DNA of 64,000 nucleotides from Cheiracanthium punctorium (GCA_038373885.1 JAWZYV010013288.1:1-64000); one strand, 5' to 3'. Positions 44,380 to 55,708 are shown, counted from the stretch's first letter. Numbers and translations: made by a program. Notes: generated from the letters alone by a model not told the origin.

Positions 44380-44720
44380 AGGGACGATTTCTTTTAAAAT
44401 CATTATGTATAAAGAATGAAATGTCACCAGGGGCGTAGCCAAGGGGGTGGTTTGGGGGGTCATACCCCCCCCCATGAGGAATTTTTTGCTATGCAAAATT
44501 TATATTCTTCACTACATTATCACAAACACGTATACATATATATGAGTTGTAGTTGTCATAACATCCCCTCATGAAAAATTTCTGGCTACGCCCCTGAATG
44601 TCACCATCCTACTTGGTCACGGTAAAATATTTTGTGTAGTTGAGGTTCAATACTCGTCAATAAAGGCTAGGAAAAATAAATAACGTTTTCGACTGATAGC
44701 GAAAATGCCTTCCCCAAAAA
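44380..44720 (-). repeat. Dispersed repeat, inverted relative of 4,868-5,070
   Basis: The minus strand gives GCATTTTCGCTATCAGTCG, AGTATTGAACCTCAACTACA and ACATAATGATTTTAAAAGAA as in the 4,900-5,060 copy. A hAT MITE (44,428-44,596) splits it exactly at GTGACATT. Confidence 0.75.
44428..44596 (-). mobile_element. hAT MITE, CAGGGGCGTAGCCAG family, perfect 8-bp duplication
   Basis: Begins CAGGGGCGTAGCCAAGG and ends TTTCTGGCTACGCCCCTG. AATGTCAC flanks it at 44,420-44,427 and 44,597-44,604. The interior is the inverse of 19,069 (TTTTTTGCTATGCAAAATTT, TATACATATATATGAGTTG). The empty site is at 5,011-5,018 in the related repeat. Confidence 0.92.
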
Positions 44721-45035
44721 AGGGCTGGCTGTAGCTGTCGTCAAATGGGTTTCTAGATCTGTGACACGCGATGAACGTTTCGATCGTCCGCCATCTTGCT
44801 GGTAGTTAAGTCGAGCGATGGCAACGACTGCCCTTTTTTTCAGCATTGGGAAAGGGTTGCCACTCAAAGGGTTAAAGAAACATATATCTCAAAAGTATGG
44901 AAAGAGCAAGCACAGCGGATATTTGTAATCTGTCTTTTCTTTCCGATCATTGATCGAGGCAGAAACAGCGGGGATCCCGTCTTTTTCACGGCATGGACGG
45001 GGTGGTAACTGGAGCATCAAACCGCAGAAATGAGG

Positions 45036-45196
45036 TCACGTGATAAAACTGAGCGGCTGATCCTCGGGACGTCTCCCATAAAATGTCAGATTACGGAAGG
45101 TATAAACGGGGGACTTATTCTTTTGTTTTTCAGATAGTTGTGGCGGTTTATTTTATCTGGATACGCACGGACTGATTTCCTGCAGGACATTTGGGG
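45036..45196 (+). promoter_or_regulatory. Candidate pol II core promoter with noncoding first exon
   Basis: A palindromic E-box TCACGTGA (45,036-45,043) precedes TATAAAC (45,101). TTCAGATAG supplies an Inr with A+1 at 45,132, 31 bases from the TATA start. GGATA at 45,159-45,163 (+28 to +32) fits the arthropod DPE consensus RGWYV. A donor-like TTGGG|GTAAGCG follows at 45,195/45,196, giving a 64-nt first exon without ATG. Alternatively TTATTCTTTTGTTTTTCAG is a 3' splice site and the same 64 nt is an internal exon with one open phase (SCGGLFYLDTHG...). Local G+C is above the surroundings. No downstream exon could be assigned. Confidence 0.45.
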
Positions 45197-45199
45197 TAA

Positions 45200-47505
45200 G
45201 CGCACAGGCCCCCAAATCAACCTTCAAGTTTAAAAATTTGCAAACCTTGATTTTAATTTAAAATAAGAGACTCGCAAATTTTATGAAAAATAATATTAAT
45301 AATAATTACTCTGTTACTATTTGTTTGCGCTAGCATATCCAGAAATTTCTTAGCTAAAAAGTTTAGTCTCGGGCAATTGCTCAGCGCTAACTCATATAAA
45401 CGTAGATGTGACATGTACTAATGCATGCTGATAGCGAGAAATCTATAGAGCTGATATTCAATCAGAACTTACAAAAAGGAAATGGCTAAGTTGAGCAAAG
45501 TAAAAATATATGGCGCTAAAAATAACAATACTCCGATATAAACATTAGAAAAGTGAAAAAATATTTTGAAACACGTTACTTGAGAAAATGGAATGAAATT
45601 AACGATCGAAGATTAAATATTACAATTGAAATATTTTTATCCTACATAATATTAATTATCGAACTATTGCCATAACATTTTGCTCAATTCAATAATCCTT
45701 TCTATGCTGTTACAGGGTGTTTACCAAATTTCTGAAAGTCCATTTCCTGACTTTTGGGAGGTAGAAGGACAGAGCGTATATAAGTTTCCGTATATAAGTT
45801 TCATTTCCGGGGGGGGGGGTATTTTAAATGTATTGTTATTAGAGTTAATATTAATGTTTTAAAATATCTGCTGGGAGGCCCGGTCGACACACTTTCAGCA
45901 ACCATTCTAATGAAGAGATAAGTCTTCCAAATTGAACACTCTCCAATACTTTAAATTCAAAAAATAAAACGAAACTCAAATAGCGCACACTTTCTACTAT
46001 ACTTACCAAAGAGACCGTTATAATTCTTCGGGAAAGAGGAAATATTTTCTGCATGTTGTTTAATATCTTCGTCTCTGGTTCGCGGTTTTCATCCAATCCG
46101 CAAGCATTTAATAGGATGAAGGGCAAATTATCTAGCACCAAGTGTCCTAAATATTCCCCATTGCAAGTTAAAGAATTTACCGTCAGTGCTGTGGTTTTTT
46201 TAGTAATATATATTAAATTTTATCGTCTGCTTAACATGCCATGAATTCTCCAAGTTATACACCTTTAGATTTTATTTTACGTTTAAGTTAACAAAATAAT
46301 TCTTAAATTTATAGCGCAATTCGTTATCATGCAATTTCTCAAAGTACCCAAAATGTGTGTAAGTTGGACTATATTTTTATTCCTCATTTTTTTATATTTT
46401 TGTCTTAAAAAAGGACGTGGTGGCTCGTGCGCACAGAATTTCCATGCCTTTTTCACAGCATTATTCACGAAACGTTGCGACCCGAATGGCCCGAGGTCGG
46501 TTAAAAATTAGATCACCATTTGCAATTTTAAGCTTAGAATAAAATGCTTTACTATGAAGATGCCCGTGAGCTCTTTAATTTTCATCATAACGGTATAGTG
46601 CAAATTCTGTTTAAGCTTAACTTAAAAAGAAAGAAAAAATAAATAAATCATGGAAACCCTTTGCAAATATGTGCATAACCTTATACCGGCCGGGGGGGGG
46701 GGGGGAGAAAAACAACTCAGTTCATGGCGTTTAAATCCGTGCAGCTGGACCACTGTCTACGCAATACTCGAGAAAAGAATAGGAATTGCAGCTGTCAACA
46801 CTGGGGGAATATGAAGATGGCGCTGTTTGGTCCTGAAAGAACTGCTCATTGCCTTATTACTGAATTGAGAGCTATATGTTCCTGGTATTTTTAGATTGAT
46901 ACTTGGGCATCATAGCGGACCGCCAAGACAAGCGACTGAGCCCTACCGGACATTTTAGTAAACTACGTTTTCGCCTATTTTATTGTTTTAAAAAATTATA
47001 TAAAATTGTTTTGAATATTGCGTATGCAACGGCTAGACTTACTGTGAGCACCTGCTGACTGTCACGTATTTAGAGAACCCTGTGTACGATAGTACTTTAA
47101 CGATGTGGCATTGCGAATACATTATCTGGCCGAAAGTATCCGGAGGTGGTAGCATACTGGATTACCACGTTTGTGGAGTAACAATCCAGTTATGATAGCT
47201 AATCAGTCATTTTATACTTTCCAAATCCCTAGCATGTACAGTATTATCAAGGTTAAATACGTCTGAGATTTTTGATGTATTTACGGTATTGTTTGCAGGT
47301 TCACACGACGATTTCCTAAATGGAGTTGGCGATTCAGCTCAAATTTAGTATCTATAAATCAACTTCGTGGGATTAGCATTGATTTAGGGGAGTTGCCAAC
47401 GTTTTTATTTACTAGTACTTTTTTTCTTTTTCTTAAGATTTTTTTTTCTTAAAGGAAGGAAATTTTAAATACTTTTAGATTTTAAATATGTACTATATAT
47501 TAAAA
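45200..47505. other. AT-rich DNA, no gene recognised
   Basis: No recognisable coding exon, RNA gene or terminal repeat. A G-run of about 16 at 46,690, and CAGGGTGTTTACC at 45,714 that could be a lone mariner-type end. If the 45,132 promoter is real, this would be its first intron. Confidence 0.4.
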
Positions 47506-47509
47506 GCGT

Positions 47510-48260
47510 ATCATAATTTATGCATTGTCCCTATTTTTCTTCCTTGTTTCCTAAAACCCATCTTTGGAATCGAAATCTATCTTAAGAACGCCTAGTATAT
47601 TCCAACTTTACTATTTTAAATATTGTTTCGCATGTGTATCATAATCTATCAGTGTGCCGAGTCTGTCTTTCTTGGGCTGGTTACTACTTTGACTCCCTGA
47701 CTCTGCCTAAGGTGACGATAATTAAACTTGTTAGTTAACCACGATGATTTTTTTTGTTTTATGTGGAAATTATAATTTAGAATTAAAATGGCAATTTTGA
47801 ACAAGTAAGTAAAGCATTCCGTTGCATTTTTATTTATTTTAGATTACGATTAATGTAATTTTAAAATTCCCAAACTAGTGCGTTTATCACTAATTTGTTC
47901 ACTTTAGTTTTCATATAGCTCTTTTGGGAACGTTGGAGCTAGCGCACAACTCCTAGAGACCTATAACTGCGAAGCTCGCCTAAGTGAGAGGATTTTTTTA
48001 GGTTGGCGAGAGTGGGGTCGTTAAAATAGGAATCCATTCCTCCTTGTTCCATAAAACTCTTCTTCGGAATAAAAATTTATATTTAATCACCTACCAAGAA
48101 CTGTTTAACAATAATTCGTGAGGCATTGTCACACTATACTTCACCTTTATTAATACCATTTGGAAAGTATGTCATATTTGTCCTTGTTCGATAAAAAAAA
48201 ACTTCGTTCGGAATTAAAATCTACATTCAAATTGCCTACTAATAGCCGCTAATTAATAAC
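47510..48260 (-). repeat. Decayed tandem repeat related to the 161-bp satellite, inverted
   Basis: On the minus strand it shows GGTATTAATAAAGGTGAAGT, TTTTATCGAACAAGGA and AGTAGGCAATTTGAATGTAG, diverged versions of the words of the 34,351-34,900 unit. Plus-strand units are visible near 47,525, 48,040 and 48,190. Confidence 0.65.
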
Positions 48261-48689
48261 TGGTCGATAAACTGTACAGACGTGTGAAAGCTGTCATCGA
48301 TGTGCGCGCGCACATACAGAAAAAAAAAAGGTTGCAATAATATATTTTTACGGAACACAGTTCTTTCCTTCCGTACTACTCAGTATTCGGATACTTTTGG
48401 CCAGACTTATTTTCACCACTAATATTTGGAGTAACTATGTATATTGATAGTTTTTGCTGTTTACTGTAGCTTCATGTCCTACGGCTGCTATTAAGTAATG
48501 AGGCAACACAAGAAAAACATTTTAATATAACATTAAGAATGTGATTTGATGATATATATTACTATAGTAAATCACATATATATAAGGTTGTTTTTAGTAG
48601 TCCGTTATAAATGAGAAGAGTTTTAGGCCTGTAAATAGTAACATTAATGGTTCATTTCAAGCCGCAAGGATTCCAAGTCACAGTCGCCA
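48261..48689. other. AT-rich DNA without recognisable gene
   Basis: A short GTGCGCGCGCAC palindrome at 48,302, AT-rich sequence otherwise. Confidence 0.35.
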
Positions 48690-48995
48690 AGCTCCGTTCC
48701 GATAAGAACTCGGAAAGTGAGGCAGCCGACCTTGGTCAATGCTTCTGAAGGCTGCACCCTCTCTCGGCAGGACTGATGGGAGCTGATGCACGTTGACTCC
48801 GACATCCTCCGTGTTCAAACGATACTTCTGGGGGGCTCCTATCCAGGTGTTAAGTCTCAAAACTTGTCTATTGAGCTCGAGATAAGTCCGTCTTCCTCGC
48901 CTCTGAGACTCGATCGATTGGAAGCTGCTCCCTTTCGCCCATCGCCGTCCAATATGGAGGCTCCGTTAGCTCCGCACGGTTAACCAGGGGTCATC
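48690..48995. repeat. Divergent family B tRNA-like repeat and GC-richer block
   Basis: ACAGTCGCCAAGCTCCGTTCC, AACTCGGAAAGTGAGGCAG and a GTCAATGCTTCTGAAGG block parallel the family B repeat (17,530-17,640). The following 200 bp are noticeably GC-richer, with partial open frames on both strands (minus 48,678-48,860 extends the tRNA-like part). No protein is recognised. Confidence 0.4.
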
Positions 48996-48999
48996 AGAA

Positions 49000-50330
49000 A
49001 CGGATGTGGAAATTGTTCCTGTCAAGAATCTGGTTCTAGGGAAGTGCCAATACTTATCCAGAATTATATACATGCACTTGCACTTCCAATTCAGTAGACT
49101 CACCCTGAAAAAAATTAATAAGAGTCCATTAAGTTAATTAATCAAAACAAATAAATTTCTATAACAAAAAATTCTGGGGTCAAAAGGCAAAATTCATAAA
49201 GCAACACATAAAACATGGAACACATAAAAAAAGGCGCTTAACGATACATTTGAAAAGTAAAGTTTCGAACTTGTTCTAACCATCTTCCTTTTTGGTAGGT
49301 GGGGAATTTTTCGCAACTGAGGAAAGGTGAATCTTTCGTACAACGTTAAACGATCATATTGCTAATCATTTTTATGCGTTATTTTACTAAGTTCTATTAT
49401 TTTTAGTTTTTGCTAGGACTCAGACACTTGGATAATGATTAACAATTTTAGATGTAGATTGAGTTTTGTTAGAGCTAATTCAAATCTACATGGGTTGCCC
49501 AAAGTAGAGTGGAGAGTGGGAAGTTCAGAATGAATGCATGCAGCTGTGGCGTGAATATTCGCATGGCCGTTGAACAGTCTCTAGCATTTCACCAACGTAG
49601 CTGTAATTACTCGTTCAGTTGCGATCGCATGGCAGAGCTCCATATCGTGACCTTCGCAAACAAGGCCTGCTGAGTGATCCTATTTAGCGAAACATTTATG
49701 TGCAAAATGAATATTTTTATGGTAATATTAACACCCTGGTTGTTCAATATCAATAAAATTTATTAGTTCTTATATTTGCCTTGATTTATATAATTGATTA
49801 AATATTATGCTAAAGTACCTATAAATCGCGATTGCAGCTTCAATTTTTAAATGTACATAAATTTAACTATTGTTCTAAAAATGTTTAGCCACTGATAAAG
49901 TTCATAGAATGATTAAATGAACCATAATTTTAATGTAAAAATTTTCATTTCGCACCTCAATCCGCCTACAAAGTACGATTCATTCCTTGGGACAGCAAGC
50001 CTTCGTTGCAAAAAAAAAGCAAATCTCATCTCCAGCTCATCAGAGTGGTTGCGGTGTATATATTTAATGGGCTTGTTGTGGAAAGCTTGGCTCAACTATT
50101 TTGTTTTTCCAACATAAAGCCAGCTCATACCTACAATAAGCAGAGAAATTGTTAACTTTAAATACGCTCTTAATTTTTTACTAATAAAATTGTTAGTAAT
50201 TTATACTGTTTTGTAAAGTTTTACAAATATCACAATTTATTCGTGACATGAACTATGCCTTTTGATGGAATGCACTTTTAGTGCACAAAAGTAGGGGTGC
50301 TCAAGTCACCTTCTACACAGCTGTACCAGC
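49000..50330. other. AT-rich DNA without recognisable gene
   Basis: The overlapping 60-66-codon frames on opposite strands at 49,913-50,117 are not recognised, and neither shows convincing conservation. A GC-richer patch near 49,500-49,680 is not identified. Confidence 0.35.
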
Positions 50331-50339
50331 GCCACCGAG

Positions 50340-50556
50340 CAGGGATATAAAGGGCAGTGGGAGGTGTGCACCGCATACGGCGTTCAGCAGTGAAACCTGT
50401 TCCCGGTAAAGGATATTGATCGAAAGTAAAATATTGCCATAAATGGACGCGTACAGATCAGAACAATTTATTCGGTGGACCATTGGACTGATTTCCGAAC
50501 CCTAGGGAGCAGAAGCAAGTCAACAAAAAAAAAAAATAACTTTAAACTACATTGGT
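50340..50556 (+). promoter_or_regulatory. Candidate TATA promoter followed by a donor-like site
   Basis: GATATAAAGGGC (TATA at 50,346) in a GC-richer stretch is followed by CATAC at 50,374 (29 bases down) and TTCAGCAG at 50,384 (A at 50,386, 40 bases down), either of which could start transcription. A donor-like ATTG|GTAAGTA lies at 50,554/50,555, so a first exon of about 170-180 nt is possible. It includes a short upstream frame beginning ATGGACGCGTAC that terminates before the donor. No coding exon is recognised downstream. Confidence 0.3.
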
Positions 50557-50559
50557 AAG

Positions 50560-51020
50560 TACTGATATACCCGCTGTACAGTCTGGATTTGTCTGTGTCT
50601 TCCACATCTGTGCTGCACCAAAGAGTATCACAGGGGAAACATTTTTATTCGACGATAAAGTAGAGGAAGCTGTGTTCGGCTTTAAGAACCAACTATGATC
50701 TTTCTATAGTAAAGACATACCTGTTACCGAAACAATGGAATTTATGTTGACGGTTCTTTTGATTTCCAATAAAGATACTTTTAGCTTCGAGTTGTCCACT
50801 TCTCATAAGGCACCCCTTATAAAACCACTTTCGGTTCAGATTTGTTCGAGGGGGTGCTGCACAAGTCATTTTGATTTCATTTATAGGGGTCGTTAATCGC
50901 ACAAACTAAGTAAAAGAGTATTATTGATGTTTAAAACAGCTTTTTCTTCATGAAAAGCTCCCAAAATACGTCATAATTTATTAAACATGAAATTAATTTC
51001 ACAACCTTCTGTATGTGTGT
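50560..51020. other. No gene recognised
   Basis: AT-rich with a few short open frames; possible intron of the 50,346 candidate transcript. Confidence 0.3.
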
Positions 51021-51024
51021 GTTC

Positions 51025-51224
51025 TAATGGCGGGCAGTTGCCGTATTGGGATTTGTTACTACCAAGGCCGTAATTACTGCTCTTTATTATGAAAGCACCT
51101 ATAGGTTGACCAGCGTTGCCTCCTATGAAGGGTGGACGAAATTACAAACAAGCTAGTGCCGGGAATCGAACCCGGACCCGTGGTGTGGTAGAATGGCTTT
51201 AACCGCTACACAACCCCGGTGGCC
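51025..51224 (-). mobile_element. SINE family A, minus strand
   Basis: The minus strand reads CACCGGGGTTGTGTAGCGG (A-box region) and GGTCCGGGTTCGATTCCCGG (perfect B box). The diverged body ends in CAACTGCCCGCCATTAG. The cloverleaf does not close at the acceptor stem, so it is a SINE, not a tRNA gene. No clear A tail or target duplication remains. Confidence 0.85.
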
Positions 51225-51229
51225 CGAAT

Positions 51230-53940
51230 TTTGATGTTGAAATGATTTAAAATAATTTTTTTTTTGGAATCGTTCCTCAAAACTTTTGCAATGCTAATAA
51301 CTATAGGAATTGAATTTTGCATCAATGGACGATTCTAAAATAGTGGTTACAAACACATATCCTAACTTAAAGTTCCCAGAAAAAAAAAAGATCTTATAAC
51401 TGAATTTTTAGTTATGCTCAGAAACAAGAACTGGTATCATTTATTACAAAAGTTTGTTGTAAATATCCTTGAATTTAAATATTTTACTCGCAAATGATTA
51501 TTTTTGGACACCTCTAACGTTAACTGATGCTCTGCAACAACAAAAAAGAAAATTCTAACACGTTCATAGACGTTTCAAAATCAAAATATTACATGCATAT
51601 AATAAAATGATGATTGTTTACTATTTCGGACAACATGTGGCAGTAGCATGCTTAAAATATTGAAGTATCACAACAAGAATCACATAATGTGTTCTTCCCA
51701 GTTCTATTTGTAACTATGAGACAATGCTGTTTGGAAGCAAAAACAAACAATATATAATCATCTCAACTCATTCATCAGTCTTTGTGAAAATGCTTTAAAA
51801 CGTTTAAAAAATTATTTTAAATTCTTCGGCATTTTCTCTGCTGTAATTTGCTTTTCTAAATTATTGAGCGTCGATGTCCAAATCACGTAACGATCGAAAC
51901 AGCGATTTCTTTATAATGTTTAATTTATTGTAACAAAGTGCCAGTGTCTTAAAGACTTAAGAAAGTCATTAATCACAATCTTTTTTCTCCAATTCAACAA
52001 TTTTTATTCGTGAAATAGAGTGTATTTAGTTGAAATAATGATTAATATCATTTGATCATGTCAAACAAATAGAACAGTCGAAACAAAATGGCGGCAACTT
52101 CGATCTTACGTACTTTCGGACATGATTATTTAAAAAGTACGATTTTTAAGGAGTTGTAAAACCTCACTAACTTTATAAACCGACATTCAATGTTTAAGTA
52201 TTTTATTTTATTAGGAATCCCCCCCACATACACACACACACACAGAAAATGTATTTAAGAAAATTATTTACGAATTTGTTACGCAATGATCGAAACAAAA
52301 ATAAATTTTTAAATAAATCTGAGTAAGACAGCACATATAACTTTTATTTAGAATTCAAAGAGGTAAACCTCAAAACTTTTAAAGTATTTTTAGAGTTAAA
52401 TGAAGACAGTTTTTTTTTTAAAATGGGCGAAATTGCCGAAACAAACAAGAAATTGACAAGCTGACCGATTTTAAAAGGCGGGCAGAGAGACAAAGCGAAA
52501 TCATAAATAATTTTCAACCATCTTAAAAAATAAAGTATTAAAGATACATTTTTGGATGAAATTGGCTTTTGACAGTTTTAGAATGAAACAAATTATGTCA
52601 GACACTCGAAAAATAAATAAACTTAGTGCAGAGTTCGCATCGGAAAACTGTCCAAGATGCCACTACAAAACACTGAAAAATATTGCACATTTCAGGGGTT
52701 TTTTTTCTGCTGAATATTTTAATTTCTTTTTGTTGTTGTGAATCCTTCGTAAAAGCGTTAGGTACAGCTCATGAAAACAAATTAATGAAGAGTATATCGA
52801 AAATATTTGTAATCATTTTTAATGTGTTCAATAATTGCATATCTTCCTTATAAAACTTACGTTAGCTAACCCAGGGATGTCAGATGTGGCAGTGTAATGC
52901 ATTACAGACCTAAGCAATGTCACAGTATTGCAGCATATAAATTGATCTAAAACTCCAAGGAACAGAGCCTGCATTGGGGTGAGTCGAAAAAAAACTAATA
53001 TTTCTTAGGCTGTATACCGTCAAAAAGTTGATAATTTCGATGACGTAAGAAAAAATCTGTTTAAATCTTCGGATCGTGCATCTGCTCTAAAGTTTCCCGA
53101 ATGTGGAAAAAATGACGTTTTAACGTTAATTTTTAACGTTTTAACTATCTTACTTCTGAATTAAATAGCTCTAATTCTTATATATTCGAACAAAAACATA
53201 ATGCTTAAACATATTTAAATCCATCAACATCATCCGTTCGCTCATTGCCTAGAAAGTTAATGCGAAAAATTACGAACAGAGATAGATTCAGTTCAAGTGG
53301 AAAAATATACCAACTTACAATTTTTGTTTTCCTTATTGAATACGGGTTTAAAATCGAATTATTTTAGAAAGTAAAATTTGCAAGCAGATTTTTTTTATAA
53401 AGTTTTTATGTGAAAAGACGTAAATCCTAGAAAATCATGTTGAATACTATAAACTTCTCCGTTTTCACTCATTGTTAGCTTAAGTTGATTTGGAAACAGA
53501 TTTATTGGTGAAGTTAGACATGGTTCATTTTGGCAACATAGTCATTATTATATATCTATTCTAATTAAACTTCAAAAACTTGTGGATTTTGTCACGATTT
53601 TACTGATCTTTCAAAATCGCATCTTTTCGGTGACAACTGAAAAAGACTTAAATGTTATATCCACCACAGAGTCACTGGAATTGTAAACATAAAAATTTAA
53701 AGTCTTTGTCATAAGCACAAATAAATTAAAAATAGGTCTCAAGATTTTATTATTACGTATTCCGAAAGAAAGAAAGGAAAAATTGGTTTTTCGACCCACC
53801 CCAGCCTGCCTGCCTGAAAATCTTTGAAAATTGTCCATTTTGTTTCACCATTCCTCAAACAGTTCAACTAAAGAAAGATTAACAGCAGAACAAGAGAAAA
53901 TAATCGAAACGAATATTTTTTTATGAGATTCTAACATCAT
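51230..53940. other. AT-rich DNA without recognisable gene
   Basis: Long A/T-rich stretch with a CCCCCC then (CA)n microsatellite at 52,219-52,245 and ATGGCGGCAAC at 52,089. No terminal repeats or coding signatures were seen. Confidence 0.4.
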
Positions 53941-53945
53941 TTTAA

Positions 53946-54019
53946 CCCTTGCCTGTGGAATATATTTGAGACAAACGTTATATTTGCCCGAACTGAGTTC
54001 GGGCGTCACAGGCAAGGGG
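53946..54019. mobile_element. 74-bp piggyBac-type micro-MITE
   Basis: TTAA at 53,942-53,945 and 54,020-54,023 borders CCCTTGCCTGTG...CACAGGCAAGGGG inverted ends. CCC-starting ends with a TTAA target are the piggyBac signature. Just inside the right end is a perfect hairpin, GCCCGAAC-TGA-GTTCGGGC (53,986-54,004). It is far too small to encode anything. Confidence 0.85.
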
Positions 54020-54566
54020 TTAATTAACGAACTAATTACAGTTTTATTTATCTCCTCTCAATATAATGGAGTATTTCATCTTTTTTAAAGAACCTAATTT
54101 AATCTTAGGAGGTACTTCAATATAAAATGACTTGACTTAATTATATCAATATTTGGCTAATTTTGGCAAGATTTTATAAAAGCTCTGCCATTTGAATTGC
54201 TACTTCATCTGGCAACCCTGGATTTAACTGCATAGAATACGCAAAAATTTCAGATTGTTATGAGAAAACAATTTTTTTTTGCATGCTCGCAACTTCCTTC
54301 TGTGGATTGAACAAGTCATTACCACACATGTCAGCCATTGTAACTGGGCAAACATTTGCATAGTTCCAAGGTGAACTCAAGTCCCCCTCCCAAGAGGGCT
54401 CCATCTTTTATTTTTTTTTATAGAAAATTTTATTTATATTGGCAGGGCGTAGCTCACTAGATCCCCGCTCCCTGTTACGCCAATCCCGGCAATACATTTA
54501 CGACGGAAGGCCGGTACGGTCTTGGTTGTAAATGATACTTTTGGAATGGCATCCAGCTACTGTACT

Positions 54567-54733
54567 CAGGCCCTGATTACCGAATAGGCCCATGAGGTCT
54601 GTGCCTATAGTAAAAAAATCTGGGGGCCTCAAAACTGCAATACTTGTTATTTATACTTGTAGAATGGAATGGGTGGGAGGGGCCTCGAAATGATAGCAGG
54701 CCTATAGTATCAGAGAGTCTTAATCAGGCCCTG
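54567..54733. mobile_element. 167-bp hAT MITE with perfect 8-bp duplication
   Basis: ACTGTACT occurs at 54,559-54,566 and 54,734-54,741. Ends CAGGCCCTGATT and AATCAGGCCCTG are near-perfect inverted repeats. AGGCCTATAG/CTATAG words also pair internally. Noncoding. Confidence 0.85.
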
Positions 54734-54879
54734 ACTGTACTACCCTACAAACTGAACAGGCTGTCTTCCAAAATAGTTGTATTGTTACTGAAAAAAAGAA
54801 ATAAAATATTCCGGTTTCTTAGTTTTATCAACTGCATCGAAAAATTTTGTACCATCCTTCCAAACAGTTCCAAATTAAA

Positions 54880-55176
54880 AAAAAAAAAAGCTTAAGAAAG
54901 TTCAAAAGCGTAAGAAAGTTCTCTTGGGAAGAGACAGACATGCAATCCAAACGGGTGCCCCTCTTTCCAAAGATCGAAGTTGCTACAGGATAGTATCAGA
55001 TGGCCGAATCGGATACAATCGAATGTGAATCGACGAGTGTGCTGCTCCCTGGTCTTTCCGAAAGACTCATTCCAAGGCGGAAGGATGTTTCTGAGGAAAG
55101 GAAGGGAGAGAGAAAGAGGGAGTTTGCTTCTATCACACCAACGTCTGCTGCCAAATCTCCAAAGCTTTCTCAATAG
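54880..55176 (+). pseudogene. Possible exon or retroposed coding fragment, unidentified
   Basis: One frame runs from the A-run at 54,880 to TAG 55,174, with a single in-frame TAG at 54,991. The first part reads FSWEETDMQSKRVPLF and the second starts ATG 55,000 as MAESDTIECESTSVLLPGL and ends SITPTSAAKSPKLSQ. It is charged, Ser/Lys/Glu-rich and GC-richer than its surroundings, which looks more protein-like than other frames here. It was not matched to any family from memory. A 93-codon minus frame overlaps it; either may be chance. Confidence 0.3.
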
Positions 55177-55248
55177 CTGCTCACGAAGAAAGACTGGTCT
55201 CTACCAACACCTCCTACATAAAGAAAGCCTAACAACTACGTCACCGAG

Positions 55249-55597
55249 ATTTGACGTCATCATTCGTCCTACATTTAAATGTTTTATTTTCATAAAATAA
55301 AACTATAGAAAGTTTCTGGTGAATTTACTCATAAATAACAATATTTTAATAATTTGATATAAAAAATATAATTTTATGACAAATGGCAGTTTTTTAACCA
55401 TGACTAATTAGATAATATGATAAGGGAATAGTTCGAAATGAATAATTTTGTATGAGAAAGGTATTTTAATTTTAATTTTTTATTTAAGATATTTTCTAAT
55501 ATTTGTAGCATTCACGAGAAATGTTAAATAGTTTTACTTTGTGAAAGTAAAACTTTGATGACGTCATTACTTGAAGGCCTAGTGATGACGTCAAAAT
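55249..55597. repeat. Possible MITE bounded by TTGACGTCATCA inverted repeats
   Basis: TTTGACGTCATCATTCG at 55,250 and AGTGATGACGTCAAA at 55,581 give a 12-bp inverted match around about 325 bp of AT-rich DNA. A third TGACGTCA lies at 55,559, and an 11-bp-stem hairpin (AGTTTTACTTT-GTG-AAAGTAAAACT) at 55,530-55,554. TGACGTCA is also the CREB/ATF site, so the cluster could be regulatory instead. Confidence 0.4.
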
Positions 55598-55708
55598 TTC
55601 AGTTGTTGGGCTTTCTATATTTAGAATGTGTTTCTCTACGCAATGAACTGTTACTCCAAATCAATTGGGAGGGTAACCTGGCGAACGAAGCTGATTATTA
55701 CTTTCTGG

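Noticed and set aside
51150..51224. tRNA gene on the minus strand
   Set aside because: A and B boxes are good, but the acceptor stem does not pair and the sequence continues into the SINE family body.
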